In this document: positions 56,035 through 64,000 of the stretch, one piece after another
How positions within the stretch are numbered: the first letter of the stretch is position 1
Layout: every line of letters begins with the position of its first letter
Source: Bactrocera neohumeralis
Lineage: Eukaryota > Arthropoda > Insecta > Diptera > Tephritidae
Reading direction: 5' to 3'
Length of the DNA: 64,000 nucleotides
Assembly: GCF_024586455.1 (NCBI RefSeq)
Contig: NC_065919.1
Coordinates: 24,156,839-24,220,838, forward strand
The notes under the pieces: generated by a model
What the model was told of the DNA's origin: nothing
What the model saw: only the letters and a program-made list of their open reading frames with translations
Databases searched by the model: none
Program-made: the position numbers and the translations under genes

Positions 56035-56785
56035 GGATTTAGTTATGATAAAGAGCTTTTTGAAAAAGAGGGCGTGGCCACGCCGTCTAATGTGTTTAAT
56101 GTGCGTATCTCTCAAGCAGTTCAAGCCAAAATAACCAAATTCGCTCAGCAGAACTAGAACTCCTACTGATAGTGTGAAAATTACTGAAATCGGTTAATAA
56201 TCTCTCTCACTCTCCATATAACGGTAATGTTAAAAGCGACTAAAAACGCGATAAATAAATAACCAAAAACTGCAAAGACATTAAGTTTTACCACCGAGAT
56301 AACATAAGGCAGCATTATAAGAGCCGGCGTCAGAATTGGTCGATAGGCGTGACACCGCCCACTTTTTGGTGAAATCTCATATCTCGGAGCCCGTTAGACT
56401 AATTTCGACTAAATTTAGCACGTGTCATTCTTCTCATATTCCTATTTCACAATTTAAAAAATCAATTTAATTTCGAAGAGCGGAAGCAGCTGTTAGATGA
56501 TCCATAAAATTATGCAGTTTTCTTAGACCTCTTCGTATATCAAGCAGGGAGTGCTAAGGGATTCGAGGCTAAATTTTAATTGGTTTTTATCTCCTTAATA
56601 AATGTATATAAAAACTTTGCTAAGCGTAACTATCTGAGACCATTTGGTTAAAATGTTCTCTTAATTACTGTTATTTGTCCGCGATGTACTCCTAAACTAC
56701 TGAACCGATTTTAGTCAAGTTTAGCACACTGTGTCCAGTTCGGACCAACTTAGAAGATAGGATAGTAAAAATAATTCGAAAATAA
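56035..56785 (+). repeat. CCACGCCC dispersed repeat, diverged copy
   Basis: GGGCGTGGCCACGCCGTCTA at 56,070, then GAAATCGGTTAATAATC, GCGTGACACCGCCCAC and TCATATCTCGGAGCCCGTTA follow the order of the 32-kb copy. 56,335-56,460 aligns with 62,870-63,000. Both ends are eroded. Confidence 0.6.
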
Positions 56786-57009
56786 AAAATACAGTGAAAG
56801 CTCTATTATTAAGCGAACAACTCTATTAACTTCACAGAAAAAACCTTTTCGCCTTTATTCGTAAATTTTACTGTATTGAATAGTTTATTATATGAATAAT
56901 AGTATAAAATGTATACCACAGCAACGCGTGGCCGGATCCACTAGTATTATATATATTTAGTATAGGTATATGCTAGGCTTCAGCTCAGTTTTAACTCAGA
57001 CTTTCATTT
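56786..57009. other. Unassigned
   Basis: No feature seen. Confidence 0.4.
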
Positions 57010-57350
57010 GCATTCGAAACGCTCTTCTTCTTCTTTACTGGCGTAGACAGCGCTTACGCGGTTATAAAGCATAGAGTCATGTGTAGAATTTCACGCAAGT
57101 GAGGAAAGTTCTCTGAGCGCCATTCACTTGGGAGTGGCCAGAAACAATTCTTTCACATATGGCTCAAGCAGCTCACGACTTTCGGTCTTAGACTACGTAT
57201 CCTCTGGGTTGCCAAAAATATCCGATTGAAGGCGAGCTAAAATGAGAAGGCGAAACATCCGCAACAAAGAGTTAGGCGCTGCGTTCGAGACCCGATATGA
57301 AAAAAGCACTACCGATGAAAAAAAGAAAACAGCCTCGGATGAGAGACACC
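57010..57350 (-). mobile_element. SINE-like repeat, second copy
   Basis: This is the reverse complement of the element at 23,120-23,475, sharing the blocks listed there (for example GCTCGCCTTCAATCGGATAT, CCCAGAGGATACGTAGTCTA and GTCGTGAGCTGCTTGAGCCA on the minus strand). The tail ends ATAACCGCGTAAGCGCTGTC then CCAGTAAAGAAGAAG at 57,024-57,066, but the ACTCGG part is deleted. The two copies have diverged noticeably, so insertion is not recent. Confidence 0.65.
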
Positions 57351-58007
57351 CGTTTTAAAGACTCGAAACTCTTACTCTGTCACATTTTAATTTCAACCAA
57401 GTCTGGAGCTCTTTTCATCTAACGTTATACATACATATTGAGCTTCTTCTTTTGATTGTAATCATTTTCCGTTATATCTAATGCGTCCACAGGAGTTGTT
57501 TCTGAACGGCTGAGCGATTTTAGGAGAACCATTTGTTATGAAAAATATAAATAGTGAGAGGTTTGTCATTAGTTGTCAAGAGCCAATCTTATCCTTTTAG
57601 TATTAGTTGGTAGACACCAAAAGATTAAAACAATGCATTTTACAATTTTGGAATAAGAGTAAAGGCTCTTAATTTACGCGGTAGTACGAATGTTTGGCAT
57701 ATTTTCTTCAAAAGTCCTTCGAAGAATAGTCAGAAGTCGCTGAAAATATACCTAAGAAACGGGTTATAAAAATATGTTGAGCTTAAGATCCAGTTAGGCA
57801 TTTTTAATAAGGATTATTGGGTATACTTATAACATAAACCTAAAATTCAGTATTACATTAGATTTCAAACTTATGTTTGATATATTTGCTTTATATATAG
57901 ATCTATGGGAGCTAATGGTAGTCGGGTACGAAATAGAGTATTTCTGAAAAAGTAAATAATACGTATAAGATTAGATTAACTGTGATAGTTAGAATTTAGG
58001 TTCGCCA
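57351..58007. other. Unassigned
   Basis: A+T-rich DNA with no supported gene or element. Confidence 0.4.
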
Positions 58008-58707
58008 CGTTTTAAGAGGCTATATTCAGTTAGAATTTTCAAGAAAATCGATTTTTTAATTTTATTTTCTTAATGTACATATATATTAGTTATACACACA
58101 AAAAATTTCACATCGTTCCGGTGAATATTTTCTAAGTTACACGCAAATTCGAAAAGGGTTTCAGAGTGTTTGGAACTGCTAAACGCGTTTAGCCGTTTAG
58201 TCTGAAATTTTAACATGAGCTTCTTAAATATATTTTTTAGGAATCAATCGAAGATTTTTTCTCACCGATAAACTTTTTTTATAAACAATTTGAGGCCGAA
58301 ATTTTTGGTCAAAAATCTTTCAACATTACTTTAACGAAATCTACTTGGTTTTTTAATTTCAGAGAATCCAGTTCAGAGATATAGTGGTCACCGCAAAACG
58401 TCTTTTTTGAGAGCAGTTTTCGGACATCAGCTGTAGTTTCTTTCCAAATAAATATTTTTATATACTTATTAATAATAAGTCTTAAAATACAGTTAAAAGA
58501 TACCATAATATGTGTAAGAATTTTTGGATCAATAAATTTAAAATTTTTCTCTGGTAAAATTCTGCAAAATTCGCTTTTTTCGGACTTCTTACTACATACA
58601 TATATAGTATATAACGCCTTAACCAATTAAAGCAAAAAAAGTTCCTGTGAAATTCAAGACCAAAAATGTCATAGTTCAGCATTTCCAGACTAAGACGCTC
58701 TTTCAAT
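58008..58707. mobile_element. Possible degraded MITE related to the 16.6-kb element
   Basis: The left text TTAAGAGGCTATATTCAGTT, then a GAATTTTCAAGAAAATCGATT block, resembles the 16,633 element (AGGGGGTATTC, AAAAATCGATTTTTT). A weakly complementary right end (TTCCAGACTAAGACGCTCTT) is near 58,684-58,703. The match is poor, so the call is tentative. The 58,309-58,706 minus frames inside have no domain. Confidence 0.3.
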
Positions 58708-59540
58708 GCAGAACTTTCATTCTTTGGTAATTTTCTTAAAATTTATTTTAGACAAACTAGAAGATTTTGCCGTGAGCCTCAAGCAAGCTTTATTGATTCC
58801 AGAGACTATAAAAATTTTTGATCATCGACCTATTTAGGTCTCCAATTTCTGGTCAATAAATAGGTGAAATTGTTTGCATTTCATTAAAATGTCTATTATA
58901 AAACCATATCAATTCGACGCTAATTTAGATTTAAAGTAATTAGATCTTCAGCCGTTTTTCTGCATTCAACGTTTTCCAGACCAATCGTTTTGGCACTTTA
59001 CCGAAAGTTTCTAATTCTCAGGTTTTGATATAATGTTTTAGCACCATTTATAGTATATTTTTTATGTAAGTACATAAAATGGTTCTTGTTATTTTTGTTG
59101 TCAAAAAACGCTTTAATTAATTTCAAAAATCATTTTTGTCATATTTTGATAAAAATCCCAGTCCCTTCCGATTGGGTGGGAACGATAAAGCGGTGTAGTG
59201 TACTAGTATGTCAACAATTATATTGAGGTAGAAACAGTTGCGAAGTTACTATAGACCTGTCAATAGATCTTAGACGCAATAGAACCACTTTCTGAACCGA
59301 GTAAGGGGGTTTTTAGTAAGGATAAAGGAAGTTCAATAGTGAGTTCTAAATGCTTAGGAGCAAACTCTAGTGCTGGACAATCAAAACTGATCTTGATCTT
59401 GACTGATTGAGGAAGCTGAAAATTCCTTCATACTCAGCTCTACTCTTCAAGGAAGCTGAAAATTCCCTGATATGCGACGACAAGTTATGCTAAAACCCCA
59501 TAGATCAGAACACCCTTTTCCGTTATGACGTGCACTAACT
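58708..59540. repeat. Unassigned, with a short direct repeat
   Basis: GGAAGCTGAAAATTCCTTCA at 59,411 and GGAAGCTGAAAATTCCCTGA at 59,452 form a direct repeat about 41 bp apart. Otherwise nothing is seen. Confidence 0.5.
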
Positions 59541-60060
59541 GATCACTCAGAACTTTTGTGCAACACAAATGAGTCTTGATTGCGGAATCTCTAGCAGGAC
59601 AGCATATTTGGCATGATGTGTGCGTGTTTGGCTATAAGCATATGTTTGTATGTATAAACAGCTATATAAATGTTGATTTACGAGTATGTGGCATATGCAT
59701 GTGGGGTGTATATGTGTGTGGGTTTGCTTTTGGTAGCTCAGCGCACTCACCATTAAACTCATTCATTTACACTTGAAGTTTTTAATTACCGTCGCTATGA
59801 TGTACGAGCCGTGTGGGATTGATGCTGCTACCGGGCTTCATGGCAAGCGTGCTGTTTGTTGACGATGTTTTTGTTGTTGTTTCAAATGTTTTTTGTGTTG
59901 TTGTTGTTGTTGTTGCTGCTTTCACTTTGTTATTATTTGCTTTTTGAGAGTTACTGCTCACTGTTTTTGTTATTATTTTTGTTGTTTTTTCATATTAATT
60001 TTTCGTTATTGTTGTTAATTTTTTTTGTTGTTCTTGCAGTTGATATTTTAGACGTGCTAC
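59541..60060. repeat. Non-coding island with TTG/GTT tracts
   Basis: TG/TATG tracts lie at 59,610-59,660 and 59,695-59,725. TTG/TTGTTG runs lie at 59,868-59,925 and 59,960-60,035. Frames here are L/F-rich translations of those tracts. Confidence 0.55.
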
Positions 60061-60700
60061 TACGACCACCGAGTTTCTTGAGATGCCACCGTTGACGCTT
60101 CAGCAGCTGCTGCACACACTCACACACCCTTACTTATGTTGTTGTTTATTCATATATATGTGTGTGTTTGTGTGACTGTCTGCCGACTCATTCACCGTTT
60201 GGCACGCGCTCACCGCACTCACACGCTTACGTATGCACTTACTCGTATGTGGCAGCTTCTTCGTCGCTTGCCGCTTGTCGCTTGCTTTGGCTGCCGCGGT
60301 AGGCGGTTGTTTAACGCTCGTTTTCCGCCTGCATGCGCCAACAACAAGCGCCACAAATACACAATTCTATATTCACGTGCACTCAAGTGCTTGTTATTTT
60401 ATTTTATGTGGTTCGGTGGGTGGTTGACGGTGTGTGTGTGTGTGTGTTGGTGAGTTTGCACTTGTGAAATTTCACTTTCAGTTGGCGCATTACGCGAACA
60501 CACACATACATACGTACAGACAAAGTTTTCCTTTGCGTTTCTCGCTTTGCAGCACTATTGTTTTTTTTTGTTGTTGTTGGTCGTTAATTTCGTTGCTTTT
60601 GATTTTTGATTTGCGTTTTTCAGTCGTTTCGGCTTTTTGCTTTCGCTTTCGCTTTAGTTGCTCTTCGCTGTCGTTTATGCACTTGTGTTAATTACATTAA
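60060..60700 (-). promoter_or_regulatory. 5'UTR/promoter-like block on the minus strand
   Basis: Read on the minus strand this contains GAAAGCGAAAGCGAAAGC (about 60,640-60,657) and CAACAACAAC runs (60,563-60,580), then a G+C-rich part with GCCGCGGCAGCC-like text (near 60,290). This composition is common in fly 5'UTRs and proximal promoters. No TATA box, initiator or start codon with supported coding could be fixed. Alternative: ordinary island sequence. Confidence 0.18.
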
Positions 60701-61016
60701 TTCCTTTTTCTGGTTTGTTGGCAACACTGTCATTCGAAAGTTTGCCTACATGAAGTAATTACAAAAGCTGTTGTTGTAGCTAATAAAATAATATTACTCA
60801 CTTTGCAAGTTGTATGCAGAAAAAAAAAATTTTTAAGGTTGGTGAAAAATGCTAAGAATTTTTATTATATATATATTAGGGTGGGTCATAATAACCGATT
60901 TTTTTCGCTCAGTTCACTGAAAATTTGGCTCAGCAGTAAATTTGCTACAAAACTATGAGTTTTTTGATTTATAATAATTATTTTATGTATGGATATATAT
61001 ATATATATATATATGT
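60701..61016. repeat. MITE-end-like sequence and (AT)n tract
   Basis: TTAGGGTGGGTCATAATAAC at 60,876 resembles the left end of the 26,104 MITE, but no inverted partner was found before the (AT)11 tract at 60,994-61,015. Confidence 0.45.
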
Positions 61017-62265
61017 ATACTCTCGCAACTTGCAAGAATCAAGGCCAGGGAAATACCTTACGTTGTAAACCGTGAACCAAAGGATCGATATTCAAGCAAT
61101 TTTGTATACATATACATATACTACATATAACTCATACACTGACCGACATATTTGACATAAGGCCTGTTCGAAAAACGAAAATCATTACACAAATATAGTA
61201 TAAGGGAGTTGGGGGTAGTATCGAAATGATTTTATCTATTTTGGCCACACCTTTAACATGCCAAATACTAATAAAATATTCCTTGGGATTCAATTATATG
61301 GAGTAAAGTTACCCTGATATTATATGTGACCTGGTCTACGGAAAGGGTGCTTAGGTGTCAAAAAATCAATTTTCACTTTTTAGTTGATTCGGATGGAAGA
61401 TGATTTTTAACAGCTGTTTCCCAGAAAACTAGTTTTCGCACGTTAGCTCCCTTTTCGTAGACCAGGTCACATATATTACTTATATGGCAGCTAGGTCAAG
61501 TTTTCGCCCATTATATTGATTGCTTCCTGATTTGTAAACCACAAAATGAAAGAATCAAAAGGAATTTACAATGGATTATATGAGATGTAGACATGGTTGT
61601 AGTGCGATTTCGCCCATTTTCGCACTATAAAATAATTTATATGAATGACGTAAAATATATAATGTCATATATCGAATTGAAATCGGTCTCGATTTATATG
61701 ATTTCACCTAAAACTGGGCGCTGTCACGCACATCGTTTCTAACCCGGCTCCTATTAAGCCCCTCATACCAACTCGAGTATACAATTTTATGTCTCTGGCG
61801 TATTTGGTTATTGACTTATCACACTTTTCATAGTTTTCAACAGCACCGTTATATGGAGAGTGCGCTGGCATATGGTCCGCTTTCATTCGTTTTCACACTG
61901 TCGGTTGGAGTTCACATAGGATTTATCTTGAGCGAATGTGGCTGTTTTGGCTTGAGCGGCTTGAGATGTACGTACATTAAACCTATTAGAAGGCAGGCCA
62001 TGCCCACTTTTAAAAAAGTTTTGAACCACAGCTACCCCTTGCCACTGCGAGCCTTTGTGCCAAATAACACTTCTATATCTTAATTTAGTTATGCTTTTCT
62101 TTAATGAAGTTTATGGGAGTGGCAGTGGTACGATTACTCCCATCAACGAACTTCGCATTGCTTTTTTGCCGAGGAACATGTGCATTAAGTTTCATCACGA
62201 AATCTTTAATTCTTAAGTACAGCTTGCACGGATGGACCGACATTTTGCCTTAACGGACTCAAATT
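61017..62265 (-). repeat. CCACGCCC dispersed repeat, near-complete inverted copy
   Basis: It starts with the complement of the family's 3' end (TATACTCTCGCAACTTGCAA) and ends with ACAGCTTGCACGGATGGACC, the complement of the CCGTCCGTGCAAGCTGTAAC block at 32,210-32,230. It carries a 155-bp inverted-repeat element inside (61,321-61,475). No coding capacity: frames such as 61,811-62,083 have no domain. Confidence 0.65.
61321..61475. mobile_element. MITE-like element, 155 bp, perfect 20-bp inverted ends
   Basis: The left end TATATGTGACCTGGTCTACG and the right end, its exact reverse complement (61,456-61,475), bracket 115 bp of non-coding DNA. The following bases (GAAAGGG left, CCCTTTT right) extend the match with one indel. 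If TATA is the target duplication, the element proper begins TGTGACCTGG. It is inserted in the 61-62-kb dispersed repeat. Confidence 0.8.
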
Positions 62266-62514
62266 TTACCCATTAATATCTTTTTCGAGAAAATAGTAAT
62301 AAACCTTTTCTGAAGAGCATTCAATTTCTTACAAAATGTACAAAAAGAAATATTCTTTCAATTAGTTGAAAGCTAGTTACGAATAAATATATATAAATAA
62401 ACACAAAAATAGAAAACAGTAAGACATAGGAACTTTCCGTTACAATCAAGAGCTCATAGTTGGAAAGGCTTTCTTAGAGTTGACTACCAATCAATTTTTC
62501 AGAGTACTAAGCGA

Positions 62515-62860
62515 AAGAAAATATGGTACTTGAGAGTAGTCAGGCAAGTATTAGAGACATGGCAAGAGAGCTCGACATCTCTCGCGAGTCCGTTGGAACG
62601 ATTTTGCTGTACATTTTGGGTATGAAACGCATTCTTGCTCGACTCGTCCCGATAAAGCTGATTTTTTTTCAAAAAGAGTACGATTGTGACCGAATTTAAA
62701 GCCAAAAACGCAATGAATACCATTGACCAACCACCGTATTCACCAGATTTGACTTCGTGTTATATTTTCTTGTTCCGCAAACCGTGGAACTCGTTTTCAG
62801 TCGATCGAAGAGATAAAACAAAATTCACTGAACTGAAGGCTTTCCAAAAAGTTTGAGAAC
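62515..62860 (+). mobile_element. Mariner-like fragment with internal deletion
   Basis: The plus strand reads ASIRDMARELDISRESVGTI and ILGMKRILARLVP (helix-turn-helix end), then at about 62,683 jumps to TIVTEFKAKNAMNTIDQPPY, SPDLTSC and a LFRKPWNSFS block from the C-terminal third. The first two catalytic boxes are deleted. It is the same family as 9,740-10,765 (SRESVRMIL, ILGMKHVLA, TEFKVKNAMNTI). Confidence 0.8.
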
Positions 62861-62861
62861 T

Positions 62862-63636
62862 GAACAAGTAACAGTTGGGCGATAGGTGTGGCACCGTCCA
62901 CTTTTAGATAAAATCATATATCTCGGGACACGCTTCACCGATTTTAATCTAATTTGGTACGTGGCATACCCTTCACATTCTTATATTACAGTGTAAAAAT
63001 GAGCGAAAGCGGACTACAACCACGTCTACTTCTCATATAGCGGACTTCCATTTAATTCATTTACTTTACTGAACATAAATCAATAAAACAAATTTAATCA
63101 GCAAATAAATTTGCACGAATAATACCTCTAAAGTATGCCACTTTACGCGGAAAATTGTTAAAATCCAACCAAAACTGTTCAAACCCCTACGAATGTGGAC
63201 CCCAGTATCTGTAGTTGACTTTTGACCGAAATATAGGTCAATGTGTGGGATATGAAATTGAAGTTCAGACAGAATCCTCTCCTGACAATAGTAATTCTGT
63301 GTATCAAAAACAAGGTCACTACTTCCCTGAGCCCCCATATACCTAATATAAAGATTTTCGAACTTCCGGATGACTTCATAATGCATATATATATTGGCAA
63401 ACTCAATGAAAATGAGAGAGCTCGTTTTACTCATAACAGTGCATGTTTGTGCATAAAATGGATAAAATAGGAGGAAAACTTGATCTAGCCCCTATATAAC
63501 TAACTTCAGGATTTTCGAATATCCGGCTGATTTTATTCCATATGATTGGTGATGGTACCTTAATGAACCTCAGAGAACATTTTGTTATGGCAAAAATTTG
63601 CATTGAAAAAAATAGATAAAATCAGGTCGACATGTA
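62862..63636 (+). repeat. CCACGCCC dispersed repeat, 5'-truncated copy
   Basis: 62,870-63,055 aligns with 56,335-56,460 and continues through GTAGTTGACTTTTGACCGAA (63,211) and TTCCCTGAGCCCCCATATAC (63,322). 63,205-63,450 is the reverse complement of 43,620-43,890. A mariner abuts each end. Confidence 0.65.
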
Positions 63637-63638
63637 CA

Positions 63639-64000
63639 AGGAGCGTTCCAAAGTAAACAGGACTTAAAAAAAAAACAGAACAAATCGTTTTTACGGCAAA
63701 ATCAAATTATTTTATTCCAAACAGTCCGCTTTTGCTTCAATACAGCTTTTTGCACGGTCCAAAAGGATATCGAACAAGTGTTTTAGCTCGTTGGCCGGTA
63801 TGGCCGCCAGTATGCCAGTGCAAGCATTTTGAATGGCCTCTACGTCTGCATAACGCTTTCCTTTCATGGGAAAATGCATTTTTCCGAAAAGGAAGAAGTC
63901 GCACGGTGCCATATCAGGTGAATACGGGGAGTGGTTAATGGTTAAAATGTGATTTTTGGTCAAATAATCGGTCACAAGCGTTGATCGATGAGACGGCGTT
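63639..64000 (-). mobile_element. Mariner-like transposon, 3' part, cut by window edge
   Basis: The element end is near 63,639-63,664 (AAGGAGCGTTCCAAAGTAAA then CAGGACTT), read outward as a terminal repeat. The minus strand encodes the C-terminal part of the transposase up to the window edge, so the 5' half lies beyond 64,000. Confidence 0.85.
63712..63975 (-). pseudogene. Mariner transposase C-terminus, partial
   Basis: An 87-codon minus frame reads MTDYLTKNHILTINHSPYSP then DMAPCDFFLFGKMHFPMKGK, containing the last catalytic motif YSPDMAPCDFF, and continues to RAKSCIEAKADCLE and a stop. This is the normal end of a mariner-type transposase. Just upstream (63,976-64,000) the frame shifts: INACDRLFDQ-type text overlaps the expected HRSTLV segment. 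The copy may therefore be damaged or only slightly mutated. The first two catalytic residues lie outside the window. Confidence 0.8.

Noticed and set aside
1..64000. tRNA, rRNA or endogenous viral sequences
   Set aside because: No cloverleaf with B-box-like GGTTCGAATCC, no rRNA core and no viral protein motif was noticed; all RT and RNase H motifs fit non-LTR retrotransposons. Weak or very short copies could be missed by eye.

Overview
This is repeat-dominated, A+T-rich dipteran genomic DNA, most likely from a tephritid (true fruit) fly. The order-level call rests on four things: the (CAA)n, (CA)n and (TATG)n microsatellites scattered through the non-repeat DNA; mariner, Tc1, R1-type, Jockey/LOA-type and RTE-like elements side by side; dispersed repeats of a kind familiar from fly genomes, containing CCACGCCC and GTTAACGTTTTT-like blocks; and the absence of any bacterial gene organisation. 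The family-level call is an inference from general resemblance of the repeats, not a database match.

I find no confident host gene, no tRNA or rRNA gene, no CRISPR array and no viral sequence. The window reads as intergenic or long-intron DNA in which short islands of microsatellite-rich, possibly regulatory sequence alternate with blocks of dead transposable elements. The islands are about 0.6-2.7, 7.7-8.2, 12.6-14.6, 20.5-21.5, 26.4-27.4, 30.2-32.0, 40.8-41.5, 47.4-50.0, 53.3-55.2 and 59.5-60.8 kb. The best host-gene candidates are weak: an 83-codon minus-strand ORF at 53,522-53,773, a promoter-like and open-frame stretch at 0.6-2.1 kb, and a 5'UTR-like stretch at 60.0-60.7 kb.

Layout. 0-8 kb: promoter-like island, then RTE-like and Jockey/LOA-type LINE debris, one element with an R1-type fragment inserted in it. 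8.5-12 kb: a Tc1-like element with matching inverted ends, a dead mariner and an RTE-like LINE. 12.4-17 kb: an 86-bp tandem repeat, a microsatellite island, two MITE-like elements and LINE fragments. 17.7-20.4 kb: an IS630/Tc1/mariner-type element and a Jockey-type LINE. 22-30 kb: a satellite marked by the box GTGGCAAC, broken by a SINE-like repeat, an R1-clade LINE, a MITE and 2.2 kb of extremely A+T-rich DNA. 30-33 kb: microsatellite island and a complete copy of a 1-kb CCACGCCC repeat. 33.7-40.7 kb: a DNA-transposon cluster made of two related mariners (one a deletion derivative with both ends), a Tc1 element carrying a nested 701-bp MITE, a Jockey-type LINE and another deleted mariner. 41.5-47 kb: direct repeats and LINE debris. 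48.3-49.3 kb: an unusual CAA-rich array with a period near 127 bp. 50-53 kb: repeats and LINEs. 53.5-55.5 kb: G+C-richer island and a 12-bp minisatellite. 56-64 kb: more CCACGCCC repeats (one holding a 155-bp MITE with perfect 20-bp ends), a SINE-like copy, and two mariners, the last cut by the window edge.

No cellular pathway is encoded here. What the parts show is a layered history: LINEs truncated and nested, DNA transposons reduced to deletion derivatives, and short inverted-repeat elements presumably mobilised by transposases supplied elsewhere. Family names below come from recognising protein motifs and terminal repeats by eye. No search was run, and coordinates of degenerate elements are approximate unless inverted repeats define them.
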